The notes under the pieces were generated by a model. The model did not search any database and was not told the DNA's origin. It saw only the letters and a program-made list of their open reading frames with translations. From Halomonas halmophila (GTDB lineage Bacteria > Pseudomonadota > Gammaproteobacteria > Pseudomonadales > Halomonadaceae), in contig NZ_BJOC01000040.1 in assembly GCF_006540005.1 (NCBI RefSeq), positions 1 through 32,827 of the forward strand: a stretch of DNA of 32,827 nucleotides, given 5' to 3'. The translations under genes and the position numbers were made by a program. Shown here piece by piece: positions 10,513-19,210 of the stretch. The stretch's first letter is position 1; the number at the start of each line of letters is the position of its first letter.

Positions 10513-10606
10513 GCCCCGTGACGCCGGGCTCAAGCAAATCCGCCTAGTGTCGGGGGTGCCGGCTTGGTTATGCTGAGCATATCCGCAACCCGATGACGAG
10601 GCGCCC

Positions 10607-13594
10607 ATGGCTCTGCCCGACGACTTTCTGCCCCTGGATGCCATTCCCGAGCCTCCTGCCGCGGCACTCCGGCATGCCTGGGAGCGCCTGAGTACATCGC
10701 TGGAGCAGGCCGACAACCTGGCCGCGATGCAGCAGCAGGAAGCGCCCAGCGAGAGCTGGCTGGCTCTTTCCCGGGCGCGTCGGCAGCAGTTGGCGCGGGT
10801 GCTGGCGGTCTCGAACCTGGCGCTGGAAACCCTGGTGCGACACCCGGACTGGCTGGCCCACCTGGATGCCATCGGCGAGCTGGACGTCACGCCATCGGCG
10901 GCTTCCTGGAACGAGGCGCTGGCCGAGAGTCTGGAAGACGTGACCGATGAAGCGGCCATGCATGCCGTGATTCGACGTTTTCGCCAGGCCCGCATGCTGG
11001 GCATCGTATGGCGCGACCTGAACCGCCCCGAGGGCACCGACATGTGGCGCACCAGCGGCGCCGTGTCGGCGCTGGCCGAGGCCTGCCTGGACGCCGCCCT
11101 GAGCTGGCTCGAACAGCACTACGCGGCCCGCTGGGGGCGGCCGGCCAAACGCGCGGACGGCAGCGAGCAACGCCTGGTGGTGCTGGGCATGGGCAAGCTG
11201 GGCGCCGGCGAGCTCAATCTGTCTTCCGATATCGACCTGATCTTCGCCTTCCCCGAGAAGGGCGAGACCGAAGGTGGGCGCAAGCCCCTCGAGCACCAGG
11301 AATATTTCACCAAGATCGGGCAGAAGCTGATCGCCGCCCTGGATGCAGTGACCGCCGACGGTTTTGCCTTTCGTGTCGACATGCGACTGCGCCCGCTGGG
11401 CGATGGCGGCCCGCTGGTCGGCAGCTTCGCCTCTCTGGCCGGTTACTACCAGGATCAGGGCCGCGAGTGGGAGCGTTATGCCATGCTCAAGGCGCGCCCG
11501 GTCGCCGGCGACCGGGATGCCGGCGACGAGCTGCTGGCCAGTCTCAAGCCCTTCGTGTACCGCAAGTACCTGGACTTCGGCGCCATCGAATCCCTGCGCG
11601 AACTCAAGTCGATGATCAATCGCGAGGTCAAGCGTCGCGGCATGGAGGACAACATCAAGCTCGGCCAGGGCGGGATTCGCGAGGTCGAATTCGTGGTCCA
11701 GGCCTTCCAGTTGATACGCGGTGGCCGCGATACCGAGCTGCAGGTGACGTCCCTGCGTCGTGCGCTCCAGCGCCTGCCCGACCTGGGCCTGCTGCCCCAG
11801 GAAGTGGTCGACGAACTGGAGCCGGACTACGCCTTCCTGCGCGACCTGGAGCATGTGCTGCAAGCGCTGGATGACCGGCAGACGCAGACCCTGCCCGTGG
11901 GTGAGCTGGAACGCGAGCGTGTCGCCCTCGGCCTGGACATGGAGGACTGGCCGGCCGTGATGGCGCGCCTCGACGAGGTACGCGCCCGGGTCCGGCGGCA
12001 TTTCGATGCGGTCATCGCCGACCCCGAGGAAGAGGCGGAAAGCACTCCGGATCAGCCCGATTCGCGGGCGGCCAGTGTCGATCTCGAGGAATGGCGGGCG
12101 CTGTGGCGTGGCGAGGAAGGCGACGAGGACGCGCGAGACCTGCTGGCGTCCGCCGGTTTCGGTGCTGCCGAGGCCAGCCTGCGCCGTCTGATGGCGCTGC
12201 GCCGCTCGCGTCAGGTGCAGACCATGCAACGCATCGGCTTCGAGCGCCTCGACGCGCTGATGCCGCTGCTGCTCGAGGCCGCGGCGGAAAGCGACGCGCC
12301 GGACACGGCGCTGGAGCGCGTCCTGCCGCTGATCGAGGCGGTGCTGCGGCGCACGGCCTACCTGGCCCTGCTGCGCGAGAACCCGGTGGCGCTCGAGCAC
12401 CTGATGCGGTTGTGCAGTGCCAGCCCCTGGATCGCCGAACAACTGGCCCGCTACCCGATTCTGCTCGATGAGCTGCTGACCCCGGACACGCTGTACACCC
12501 CGGCGGACAAGTCGCGCCTGGCCGACGAGCTGCGCCAGACGCTGGCACGGGTGCCCGAGGACGATGAGGAAGGTCATCTGGAAGCGCTGCGTGTCTTCAA
12601 GCATGCCCAGGTGCTGCACGTGGCGGCCTCGGATATCGCCGGCACGCGACACCTGATGAAGGTCAGCGACTACCTGACCTATATCGCCGAGGTAGTGCTC
12701 GAGGCGGTGCTGACCATGGCCTGGAAGCATCTGACGCGCAAGCACGGCTTTCCCGAGCGGCGTGACGGGAGCCGTTGTACCCCGGAACCGGAGTTCCTGA
12801 TCATCGGCTACGGTAAGCTCGGTGGCATCGAGCTGGGCTATGGTTCGGACCTGGACCTGGTCTTCCTGCATGACAGCGCCGGCCAGGGCAGTACCGACGG
12901 TGTTCGGCCCATCGACAACGCCGTCTTCTTCACGCGGCTCGGCCAGCGCATCATACACCTGCTCACCGCCATGACGCCGGCCGGCAGCCTCTACGAGGTC
13001 GACATGCGGCTGCGGCCCTCGGGCAACTCGGGGCTGCTGGTCTCCAGTATCGACGCCTACGCCGATTATCAGCGCCGCGAGGCCTGGACCTGGGAGCATC
13101 AGGCGCTGGTGCGGTCCCGGGTGGTGGCCGGTCATGCGGCGCTCAGCGAACGCTTCGCCGAGGTGCGTGGCGATGTGCTCGGCAGCCGACGCGACCCCGA
13201 CGAGCTGCGCCAGGCAGTGATTTCCATGCGCCAGCGAATGCGCGAGCATCTGGGCAGCAAGGGCGAGTCCGGCAGCTTCGACCTCAAGCACGACCCGGGC
13301 GGCATGGTCGACATCGAGTTCCTCTGCCAGTACGCCGTGCTGGCAATGGGGCACGAGACCCCCGAGCTGCTGACCTACAGTGACAACATGCGCATCCTCG
13401 AGACGCTCGAGGAGAGCGGCCGGCTGCCGGCCGATGACTGTCGCCGCCTGCGCGAGGCCTACCTGGCCTGTCGCACGGCGTCGCATCGCTCCGCGCTGAC
13501 CGGAGACCCGGCACGCGGCCCCGACGCCGACTTCCAGGCGCATCGTGATGCCGTCATCGCGGTATGGCAGCGGCTGCTCGAGCCGGCGGCATGA
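10607..13594 (+). CDS. glnE: Bifunctional glutamine synthetase adenylyltransferase/deadenylase
   Basis: A 995-residue cytoplasmic regulator of nitrogen assimilation that adds AMP to, or removes it from, glutamine synthetase in response to PII and glutamine. Two nucleotidyltransferase domains are seen. The N-terminal deadenylylation domain has [20 protein letters not shown] near residue 194, and the C-terminal adenylylation domain has [20 protein letters not shown] near residue 733. Each carries the G-x-x-K-L-G and D-x-D metal motifs. RxxxMxxRMR-like helical regions ([10 protein letters not shown]) follow. The length is slightly above the E. coli enzyme. Start ATG 10607, with GAGG seven bases upstream. 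aroQ follows after 31 bases. Confidence 0.97.
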   Translation: MALPDDFLPLDAIPEPPAAALRHAWERLSTSLEQADNLAAMQQQEAPSESWLALSRARRQQLARVLAVSNLALETLVRHPDWLAHLDAIGELDVTPSAASWNEALAESLEDVTDEAAMHAVIRRFRQARMLGIVWRDLNRPEGTDMWRTSGAVSALAEACLDAALSWLEQHYAARWGRPAKRADGSEQRLVVLGMGKLGAGELNLSSDIDLIFAFPEKGETEGGRKPLEHQEYFTKIGQKLIAALDAVTADGFAFRVDMRLRPLGDGGPLVGSFASLAGYYQDQGREWERYAMLKARPVAGDRDAGDELLASLKPFVYRKYLDFGAIESLRELKSMINREVKRRGMEDNIKLGQGGIREVEFVVQAFQLIRGGRDTELQVTSLRRALQRLPDLGLLPQEVVDELEPDYAFLRDLEHVLQALDDRQTQTLPVGELERERVALGLDMEDWPAVMARLDEVRARVRRHFDAVIADPEEEAESTPDQPDSRAASVDLEEWRALWRGEEGDEDARDLLASAGFGAAEASLRRLMALRRSRQVQTMQRIGFERLDALMPLLLEAAAESDAPDTALERVLPLIEAVLRRTAYLALLRENPVALEHLMRLCSASPWIAEQLARYPILLDELLTPDTLYTPADKSRLADELRQTLARVPEDDEEGHLEALRVFKHAQVLHVAASDIAGTRHLMKVSDYLTYIAEVVLEAVLTMAWKHLTRKHGFPERRDGSRCTPEPEFLIIGYGKLGGIELGYGSDLDLVFLHDSAGQGSTDGVRPIDNAVFFTRLGQRIIHLLTAMTPAGSLYEVDMRLRPSGNSGLLVSSIDAYADYQRREAWTWEHQALVRSRVVAGHAALSERFAEVRGDVLGSRRDPDELRQAVISMRQRMREHLGSKGESGSFDLKHDPGGMVDIEFLCQYAVLAMGHETPELLTYSDNMRILETLEESGRLPADDCRRLREAYLACRTASHRSALTGDPARGPDADFQAHRDAVIAVWQRLLEPAA

Positions 13595-13625
13595 TGCCTG
13601 TTTCTTCGACAAGGAAATCAATGAC

Positions 13626-14057
13626 ATGAACAAGGTGCTGGTCCTGCACGGCCCCAACCTCAACCTGCTGGGCACGCGTCAGCCGGAGATCTACGGTCAG
13701 GAGACGCTGGCGGATATCGACGACACACTGCGCGCCCGGGCTCATTCGGGCGGCTGGGAGATCGTCTGTCGTCAAAGCAACCACGAGGGTGAACTGATCG
13801 ATGCCATTCAGGCCGCACGCCTCGACGGCACGGCGGCGATCATCATCAATCCGGCGGCCTACACGCATACCTCGGTGGCCATTCTCGATGCCCTCAATGC
13901 CTTCGAGGGCCGGGTCATCGAGGTGCATCTCTCCAATGTCCACCAGCGTGAGGCGTTTCGGCATCATTCGTATGTCTCGCTGCGCGCCGATGGCGTCATC
14001 GCCGGACTCGGCAGCCAGGGCTATCGTGCCGCGCTGACGGCGGTGATGGAGGCCTGA
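13626..14057 (+). CDS. aroQ: Type II 3-dehydroquinate dehydratase
   Basis: A 143-residue cytoplasmic enzyme, third step of the shikimate pathway: 3-dehydroquinate to 3-dehydroshikimate. It forms dodecamers in known relatives. Family motifs are [17 protein letters not shown] with the catalytic Tyr23 and Arg18, [12 protein letters not shown], and EVHLSN with the catalytic His. The C-terminal segment [10 protein letters not shown] is typical. Start ATG 13626, with AAGGAA nine bases upstream. In many relatives aroQ lies beside accBC; here it lies between glnE and an M48 protease gene, and the next gene can start on the base after its stop. Confidence 0.97.
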   Translation: MNKVLVLHGPNLNLLGTRQPEIYGQETLADIDDTLRARAHSGGWEIVCRQSNHEGELIDAIQAARLDGTAAIIINPAAYTHTSVAILDALNAFEGRVIEVHLSNVHQREAFRHHSYVSLRADGVIAGLGSQGYRAALTAVMEA

Positions 14058-14888
14058 GTGAGGATGACGATGCCCTTTCCACGACATGGCGGGATGATGC
14101 GGCGTACCCTGCAGTGCCTCGGCCTCGCGGGGCTCCTCGTGCTGGCCGGTTGCGGTGAGACGCCGACCGGTCGTTCCCAGCTGGCGCTGGTGCCGGATGC
14201 GCTGATGGCCAAAATGGGCAGCGACGCCTTCGTGCAGATGCGGCAACAGGGGCGGGAAGTGTCGGGCACGCCGGCCAGCCAGCGGGTCGAGTGCATTTCG
14301 CATGCGTTGCTGACGGCGACCGAGCGGCTGTATCCCGAGGTCGAGATGCCGGAGGCATGGCAGGTGGTGCTGTTCGAGGAGCCCTCGCCGAACGCCTTTG
14401 CCCTGCCGGGTGGGCGGATCGGGGTGCATACCGGGCTGTTGCGTGTCGCGGAGTCGCCGGCGCAGCTGGCCGCGGTGATCGGCCACGAGATCAGCCATGT
14501 GCTGGCCGACCATGGCAACGAACGCATGACCCAGCAGCTCGGCATCAAGGCGGCCCTGCTGGTGGTCGGCCTGCTGGGCGAGGGCGACATGGGGCAGCAG
14601 GCGATCCTTCAGGCGCTGGGCGTCGGCGCCCGGCTGGGCGTGACCCTGCCGTTCAGTCGCGCCCACGAGGAAGAGGCCGACCTGATGGGGCTGCGCATCA
14701 TGGCGGCGGCGGGCTTCGACCCGGCCGCCAGCGTGGCGCTGTGGCGCAACATGGCGCAGGCCGGCAACGGCCAGCCGCCGGAGCTGCTGTCGACCCACCC
14801 GGCCCATGAGTCACGCATCGAGGCGCTCCAGGCCAACCTGCCGCAAGCCCGCGAGCTCGCTCGGGGGGCGACGCCCGCCTGTGAATGA
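14058..14888 (+). CDS. M48 family metalloprotease lipoprotein (LoiP/YcaL-like)
   Basis: A 276-residue zinc protease, likely tethered to the outer membrane and acting on misfolded envelope proteins. A lipoprotein signal ends in LAGLLVLAGC (lipid Cys32 in this numbering). The zinc site is His143-Glu-Ile-Ser-His147, with a third ligand in AHEEEADLMG near residue 204. The conserved NAFALPGGRIGVHTGLL precedes the site. The start is uncertain: GTG 14058 follows the aroQ stop directly and has GGAGG five bases upstream, while ATG 14070 (GAGG six bases upstream) or ATG 14094 would give a more typical signal peptide length. It is translationally close-packed with aroQ and followed after 10 bases by a 63-codon gene. 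Confidence 0.93.
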   Translation: MRMTMPFPRHGGMMRRTLQCLGLAGLLVLAGCGETPTGRSQLALVPDALMAKMGSDAFVQMRQQGREVSGTPASQRVECISHALLTATERLYPEVEMPEAWQVVLFEEPSPNAFALPGGRIGVHTGLLRVAESPAQLAAVIGHEISHVLADHGNERMTQQLGIKAALLVVGLLGEGDMGQQAILQALGVGARLGVTLPFSRAHEEEADLMGLRIMAAAGFDPAASVALWRNMAQAGNGQPPELLSTHPAHESRIEALQANLPQARELARGATPACE

Positions 14889-14898
14889 GGCTGACAGC

Positions 14899-15090
14899 AT
14901 GGCCGAGACAGTCATCGACTTGATCAAGACGGATGTGCACCGCCGAAGCGAACCATGGCGGTACCTGGAAGCCGTTGAGCTCGCTACTAATCGACTGGTT
15001 CCACCATCGGCGGCTCCTGGAGCCGACCGACAACATGCCGCCGGCCCGCTGTATGATGAGCAACAGAGGCAGGCCAAGAAGGAGGCCTGA
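14899..15090 (+). CDS. Small hypothetical protein, 63 residues
   Basis: Not recognised. The frame starts at ATG 14899, ten bases after the M48 stop, with TGAGG about eight bases upstream, and ends one base before the convergent AraC gene. The product begins MAETVIDLIKTDVHRRSEPW and is charged, soluble and helical in outlook, ending in a Lys/Gln/Glu-rich tail. Codon choice is less GC-biased than in the genes before it. Position and ribosome site support a real gene in the aroQ-M48 transcript; the chance of a spurious frame remains. Confidence 0.5.
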   Translation: MAETVIDLIKTDVHRRSEPWRYLEAVELATNRLVPPSAAPGADRQHAAGPLYDEQQRQAKKEA

Positions 15091-15091
15091 T

Positions 15092-16120
15092 TCAAACCAA
15101 CGGGGCTTCGAGAAAGTCGGTGCGGTTCACTCCATTTCGACTCGCGCTTGGCGGCTGACCCATGACGCGTTTGAAGGCACGGCTGAATGACGCTTGAGAG
15201 GTGTAACCGAGGCGGTGCGCCACTTTCTCGATGGGTAATCTTTCCTGGGCCAGCCACTGACGGGCAAGGTGCATTCGCAGTTCAGTGGCATAGCGCAGTG
15301 GTGGCGTCCCTATAGTCGCCTGGAAGCGTTCCGCGAAAATGGAGCGGGAGGTATTACATTCCGCCGCCAGCTCCGGCACGGTCCAGTTGCGCTCAGGCTC
15401 TTGATGCAGTACCAGGATGGCGCGCGCCAGCCGAGAGTCGCGCAGTGCTGCTACCAGCCCGGAGGCGTTATCGCATCCGCATTCAACCCAGCCACGCACG
15501 ATCATCGCTGCCACCACGTCGGCGAGACGAGCGAGTATACCCGCGAAGCCGACGCGTCCAGAGCAGACTTCATGTTTCATTGAGGCCAGTATTGGCATGA
15601 GCCCTGGATAACGCTGCTCACTGGTATCAACGACCATAGAGTCTGGCATTAATGGGCTGAGGCCCTGCATGCCGCCAAGGTCGAACTCCATACAGCCGTG
15701 AAAGAGGGTGAAACTGGGAGTGGCGTTCAGGCTGGGGCAGGTGTTGACGGCACCTACCGTTTCGCCGATAGGTGCCGCACCGAAGCTGCTGATGTTCTTG
15801 GCGGAAAGGCCTGGACTGGAGAGTAGTTGATGCGCCGTGCCATGGGGCATGAACACGGCATTGCCGGCCGACAACTCATGCAGTGCGCCGGACTCGGTAC
15901 GTAGGAAGGCGGAGCCGGCAGCGAGAAAGTGGAAATAGGCATATCCAGGCTTGGCATCAAAGCTAAAGCCGGAAGATTCTCCGGCCTGGATGCGGCGGTA
16001 CTGAACACCACGCAAACGCATGCCGCTCAACAACTCGCTGATGAGCTCCGAGGATAAAGCGAATTGGTTCGGCGAAGTCATGGTCGGATTTTCAGTCATA
16101 AAATTAGGGTTCTCCATCAT
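15092..16120 (-). CDS. AraC-family regulator with N-terminal cupin domain
   Basis: A 342-residue transcription regulator. The N-terminal half is a cupin-like ligand domain (FHFLAAGSAFLRTESGALHEL, then GNAVFMPHGTAHQLL). The C-terminal hundred residues hold two helix-turn-helix motifs, ELAAECNTSRSIFAERFQ and VAHRLGYTSQASFSRAFKRV, the latter being the standard AraC signature. Start ATG 16120 (or 16117), with AGGAT about seven bases upstream. It diverges from a NepI-like MFS exporter with only 63 bases between starts, and so is very probably its regulator. Proteins of this cupin-AraC type commonly control exporters of the same neighbourhood. Codon use is less GC-biased than in the flanking housekeeping genes, which suggests acquisition. 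Confidence 0.93.
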   Translation of the reverse strand: MMENPNFMTENPTMTSPNQFALSSELISELLSGMRLRGVQYRRIQAGESSGFSFDAKPGYAYFHFLAAGSAFLRTESGALHELSAGNAVFMPHGTAHQLLSSPGLSAKNISSFGAAPIGETVGAVNTCPSLNATPSFTLFHGCMEFDLGGMQGLSPLMPDSMVVDTSEQRYPGLMPILASMKHEVCSGRVGFAGILARLADVVAAMIVRGWVECGCDNASGLVAALRDSRLARAILVLHQEPERNWTVPELAAECNTSRSIFAERFQATIGTPPLRYATELRMHLARQWLAQERLPIEKVAHRLGYTSQASFSRAFKRVMGQPPSASRNGVNRTDFLEAPLV

Positions 16121-16183
16121 AGATCATCCTGGTTGTCGCGCATAGACTTCTTTCCTCAATCATTTCCCAGGAGAGGTCTGACG

Positions 16184-17413
16184 ATGACGAGTAGTGTTTG
16201 TGGCGCCACACCCGATGATGACCTTGAGCGCAAGGCCGACACAGAACCGACATCACCGGCCTGGATGGCGGTGTTCTCGCTGGCAATGGGTGTGTTCGGT
16301 TTGTTGACCGCGGAGTATCTGCCGGCGAGCTTGCTGACGCCGATGGCTGCTGGTCTGGGGATATCGGAATCACTGGCAGGGCAGGCGGTGACCATGACAG
16401 CGGGGGTGGCACTGTTTGCCGGATTGCTGGTACCGGGACTGACGAGCAAGCTCGACCGGCGTGTCGTGGTGTTGGGTTTTACCGTGTTGATGATCGCCTC
16501 CAACCTGCTGGTCGCTTTGTCGTCCAGTCTGGTAATGCTGTTGGCGATGCGGATCCTGCTAGGTATTGCGCTGGGTGGTTTCTGGAGCATGGCTGCAGCC
16601 ATGGCAATGCGACTCGTGCCTGCGGCTCAAGTGCCGCGTGCTCTGTCGATCATTTTTAGCGGCATCGCGGTAGGTACTGTCGTAGCGGTGCCGCTCGGAA
16701 GCTACCTGGGAGGCATGTACGGCTGGCGCAGTGCCTTCGTAGCGGCAGCGGCAATTGGCGTGGTGACGCTGGTCTTCCAGTGGATGACGTTGCCGAAGAT
16801 GGCACCGCACAAAGCGGCGAGACTCAGAACAGTGCTGGATGTACTGTTGCGTCCCGGCATTGCCGTAGGAATGTTCGGCTGTGTACTGGCGCATACCGGG
16901 CACTTCGCGCTGTTCACTTATATCCGGCCGTTTCTGGAAAGCTCATCAGGTATTGGAGCGGATGGTCTGGCGTTCATGCTACTGGGCTTCGGGGTGGCGA
17001 ACTTTGTCGGCACGCTGGTGGCCGGATGGCTGATGGAGCGTAGTCTCATCGTGACGCTGGCGCTGATGCCTGGCTTGGTCGGCGTGGCAGCGTTGGCAAT
17101 GGTCCTTCTACCGACTTCGTTAGCCGGGCTTGTACTGTTGGTGGCATTCTGGGGGATGGCGTTCGGCGGTGTGCCGGTTGCGTGGTCAGATTGGGTGGCA
17201 CGCTCCGTCCCGGATCAAACGGAAAGCGCGGGCGGTATGGTCGTAGCGTCGGTGCAATCATCCATCGCCATTGGGGCTGCTGCGGGAGGCTGGGTTTTCA
17301 ACTTCAGCGATATCACGGGCGTTTTTATCGCAGGCGGCATCCTGATGCTGCTTGCGGGGCTGTGGATCGCTCTGAGGGTTAAGGTCAAGGCATCGCATCA
17401 TGGCATCGAGTGA
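16184..17413 (+). CDS. MFS exporter resembling NepI (purine ribonucleoside efflux)
   Basis: A 409-residue inner-membrane permease of the drug:H+ antiporter (DHA) MFS group. Likeness to E. coli NepI is marked: LPASLLTPMAAGLGISESLAGQ, then LGIALGGFWSMAAAMAMRLVP, FTYIRP, and VPVAWSDWVARSVPDQTESAGG near the C-terminus. About twelve helices are seen. Start ATG 16184, with GGAGAGG eight bases upstream; the open frame goes 40 codons further upstream across the regulator start, without support. It is divergent from the AraC regulator. A hairpin follows the stop directly. The substrate may be nucleosides or analogues such as 6-mercaptopurine, by likeness only. Confidence 0.9.
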   Translation: MTSSVCGATPDDDLERKADTEPTSPAWMAVFSLAMGVFGLLTAEYLPASLLTPMAAGLGISESLAGQAVTMTAGVALFAGLLVPGLTSKLDRRVVVLGFTVLMIASNLLVALSSSLVMLLAMRILLGIALGGFWSMAAAMAMRLVPAAQVPRALSIIFSGIAVGTVVAVPLGSYLGGMYGWRSAFVAAAAIGVVTLVFQWMTLPKMAPHKAARLRTVLDVLLRPGIAVGMFGCVLAHTGHFALFTYIRPFLESSSGIGADGLAFMLLGFGVANFVGTLVAGWLMERSLIVTLALMPGLVGVAALAMVLLPTSLAGLVLLVAFWGMAFGGVPVAWSDWVARSVPDQTESAGGMVVASVQSSIAIGAAAGGWVFNFSDITGVFIAGGILMLLAGLWIALRVKVKASHHGIE

Positions 17414-17437
17414 AGCCTCCTGGAATTTCCGGAGGCT
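17414..17437 (+). terminator. Hairpin directly after the NepI-like gene
   Basis: AGCCTCC / GGAGGCT form a perfect 7-bp stem starting one base after the TGA; inner bases GGA / TCC can extend it past a bulge. The following CCAAACTG lacks a U-tract, so termination is likely but not canonical. Confidence 0.45.
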
Positions 17438-17444
17438 CCAAACT

Positions 17445-17567
17445 GTGAGAGGAAACACTGCCAAGCGATATGTCCTTGGGACCCGTCAGCGAGCGCTCCG
17501 CATGGTCTTCGACTGCGAGGCCGACGTGCATGGCGAGATCAGGGGCTTGGTCCGCGCATCGCGATAA
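17445..17567 (+). pseudogene. Degenerate IS3-type transposase (OrfA) N-terminal fragment
   Basis: In the frame of 17445 the translation includes AKRYVLGTRQRALRMVFD and then ADVHGEIRGL before a stop at 17565. The RQRALRMVFD core resembles the R-x-R-A-V-R-M-V helix at the start of IS3-family OrfA proteins, but the following I-A-x-K-L-G-x-x helix-turn-helix is lost. No OrfB, terminal inverted repeats or target duplication were found. It sits between two transporter genes in the least GC-biased part of the window. The likeness is short; it may be chance. Confidence 0.33.
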
Positions 17568-17621
17568 TGCGTGCTGGCTGGCTCACCCGAGTAGGGGCAT
17601 TGAACAACGCGCCGAGTGCGC

Positions 17622-18575
17622 TCAGCTAACGGCGAAGACACTGAGGTGCCGCACCAGCCAGAGTGTCAAACTGATGGTCACGAAGGCGGTCAGGGTGCTG
17701 ACCATCAAGGATGCGGTGGCAATGTCGTCCAGCCCAAAGCGGTGCCCGAGCAGCGGATAAATGCTGATCATGGGCGCGCAGGCAAACAGCAATGCACCGG
17801 TGATCAGAGTCGAGTCGGCCTGTGGCAGGAACAGTAAGACGCCGAGCACCGCCAGCGGGTGCAGCACTAGCTTGCCAAGCGTGATCTGGCCAATGTCTCT
17901 CACCATACCTCTCGGACGCAGTCCATAGAGTGAACCACCGATGACGAACAGTGCCGCCGGCCCGGCGGCACTGGCCAGCATATCGATGACGCGCGTCAGA
18001 GGAGCAGGTAGGTCCAGTCCGGATGCCGCAATGGCGCCGCCGATGGTCAGGCCGATTAGCACCGGGTTGCGTATCAGCCGTTGCAGCGTCTGATGCAGTG
18101 CTTCTCTCAACCCGTTGCCGGCCTGCTGACCGAGCTCGGCGAGTATCAGCGCCAGCGGGATGATCAGCAGGTTCTCGATCATCATGTTCAAGGCCAGAAA
18201 GACCGCTGCAGGCGGTCCCAGGGCCATGGCTGCTACTGGATAGCCGATAAAACCACTGTTGGAGGCCGACATGCCAAGTGCTTGGATGGCGCCGGTGCCC
18301 AGAGGTTTTTTCTGCAAGCCCACTGCAAGGATCAGGCCGATGCAGAAGGTGGCCAGCGAACCCACGCCATAAGCCAGCAGGTAATGTGGGTTGAAGACTT
18401 CGCTCAGGGGATTCTGGGTCAGGGCCCGAATGACCAGCGCCGGCAGCGCGAAGTAAAGTACAAAGGTACCGACCCCCTGGAGGGGAGCCTGGTCGATGAT
18501 ATCGCCGGCCCGGGCCAGATAGCCCAGACCGATGATGAGAAAGATGGGAGTGGTGATCGCGAGGATGTCGAGCAC
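17622..18575 (-). CDS. AEC family permease (auxin efflux carrier-like)
   Basis: A 317-residue inner-membrane protein with about ten helices, of the AEC family that moves malonate, malate and other small anions or auxin-like compounds. The N-terminus LDILAITTPIFLIIGLGYLARAG and the central PVAAMALGP and NMMIENLLIIPLALILAE segments are typical, as is the two-fold five-helix layout. The start is taken as GTG 18575, with GGAG six bases upstream; an in-frame GTG at 18662 would add 29 polar residues unlike the family. A well-formed promoter (18680-18708) leaves a leader of about 100 bases. The gene faces the convergent NepI-like exporter. Substrate unknown. Confidence 0.9.
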   Translation of the reverse strand: MLDILAITTPIFLIIGLGYLARAGDIIDQAPLQGVGTFVLYFALPALVIRALTQNPLSEVFNPHYLLAYGVGSLATFCIGLILAVGLQKKPLGTGAIQALGMSASNSGFIGYPVAAMALGPPAAVFLALNMMIENLLIIPLALILAELGQQAGNGLREALHQTLQRLIRNPVLIGLTIGGAIAASGLDLPAPLTRVIDMLASAAGPAALFVIGGSLYGLRPRGMVRDIGQITLGKLVLHPLAVLGVLLFLPQADSTLITGALLFACAPMISIYPLLGHRFGLDDIATASLMVSTLTAFVTISLTLWLVRHLSVFAVS

Positions 18576-18605
18576 CGATGACTCCGTGGCCAATGAGATC
18601 GGATG

Positions 18606-18624
18606 GCCGGAACTGATATCCGGC
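18606..18624 (-). promoter_or_regulatory. Inverted repeat in the leader of the AEC gene
   Basis: GCCGGA / TCCGGC, perfect 6-bp arms with a 7-base spacer, lies inside the predicted leader between the promoter and the GTG at 18575. It could be an operator or an RNA hairpin; no ribosome site is enclosed. Confidence 0.3.
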
Positions 18625-18679
18625 AGCAGACGCGTTCGTAATGGCCAGCATGAGTTGGACACTGGCGAGTAGCACGCTA

Positions 18680-18708
18680 TTTATGTGCCGGGCACCAGTG
18701 TATCTCAA
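18680..18708 (-). promoter_or_regulatory. Sigma-70 promoter of the AEC permease gene
   Basis: On the minus strand, TTGAGA (18708-18703; five of six) and CATAAA (18685-18680; four of six) are separated by exactly 17 bases. This is the best-formed sigma-70 promoter seen in the window. Transcription would start near 18673. Confidence 0.6.
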
Positions 18709-18727
18709 AGTGATCGGAGGTGGGCGA

Positions 18728-18749
18728 GCGGCCTCGACGGGGAGGCCGC
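18728..18749 (-). terminator. Hairpin after the 122-residue membrane protein gene
   Basis: GCGGCCTC / GAGGCCGC, perfect 8-bp arms with a 6-base loop, begins 25 bases past the stop of the minus-strand gene at 18775. No U-tract follows, so it is a probable but non-canonical terminator. Confidence 0.42.
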
Positions 18750-18774
18750 GGGATGAGGGGCAGGGGTGCCGGGC

Positions 18775-19143
18775 TCAGTGTTTAGCTCGCTCGTCCCGGG
18801 CTTCGTAATCGCCCTCGAGCACCTGGTGTTGCTGAGTGCGGTCCTGACCGGGGCGCGGTTCGCGATAGGTCGCGCCGCCGACGTCCTGGGCCTGGTCGGC
18901 GCGCATCTGCTCCATGCGCTTTTTCATGCGGCGGCGCAGAAAGGGCAGCATGGCCCAGCCGATCAGCAGGAAGAACAGGCCGAGGATGGTACCGACGATC
19001 ATCATCACGCCGAATAGCAGCCAGGTGAACAGCAGCTTGATGCCGCTGACCTGACCGCCGGGTTTCGCCTGGCGAGCACGTTGCTGCCATTGCTGGGCGG
19101 CGCGCCAGGCGGCGTTGTTGCGCGGGTCGTTGGGGTCGGTCAT
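18775..19143 (-). CDS. Hypothetical membrane protein, 122 residues
   Basis: Not assigned to a named family. Start ATG 19143, with GGAG seven bases upstream; a longer frame to 19278 lacks support. The N-terminus is polar (TDPNDPRNNAAWRAAQQWQQ). A long hydrophobic region about residues 35-69 (IKLLFTWLLFGVMMIVG, then LFFLLIGWAMLPFL) probably forms two closely spaced helices, and a basic stretch RRRMKKRMEQMR follows. The tail is polar and rich in Gln, Arg and Asp. It lies 67 bases downstream of the LLM oxidoreductase on the same strand, so the two may share a transcript. Codon use is typical of the host. Confidence 0.8.
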   Translation of the reverse strand: MTDPNDPRNNAAWRAAQQWQQRARQAKPGGQVSGIKLLFTWLLFGVMMIVGTILGLFFLLIGWAMLPFLRRRMKKRMEQMRADQAQDVGGATYREPRPGQDRTQQHQVLEGDYEARDERAKH

Positions 19144-19210
19144 GAGGGGCTCCGTGGAGGCATGCCGTCGGTCGGCAGCCGTGGATGACTGACCATTGGA
19201 AAGCAGGCCA

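Noticed and set aside
10568..13675. A 1035-codon open frame on the minus strand across glnE
   Set aside because: It mirrors glnE exactly and its product has no recognisable domain and a Gln/His/Gly/Arg-rich composition typical of antisense frames in GC-rich DNA. The sense frame is an unmistakable GlnE.
17470..17837. Two short plus-strand frames between the NepI-like and AEC genes
   Set aside because: They lie largely opposite the AEC permease and show no protein-like features; only the short transposase-like frame at 17445-17567 was kept, with low confidence.
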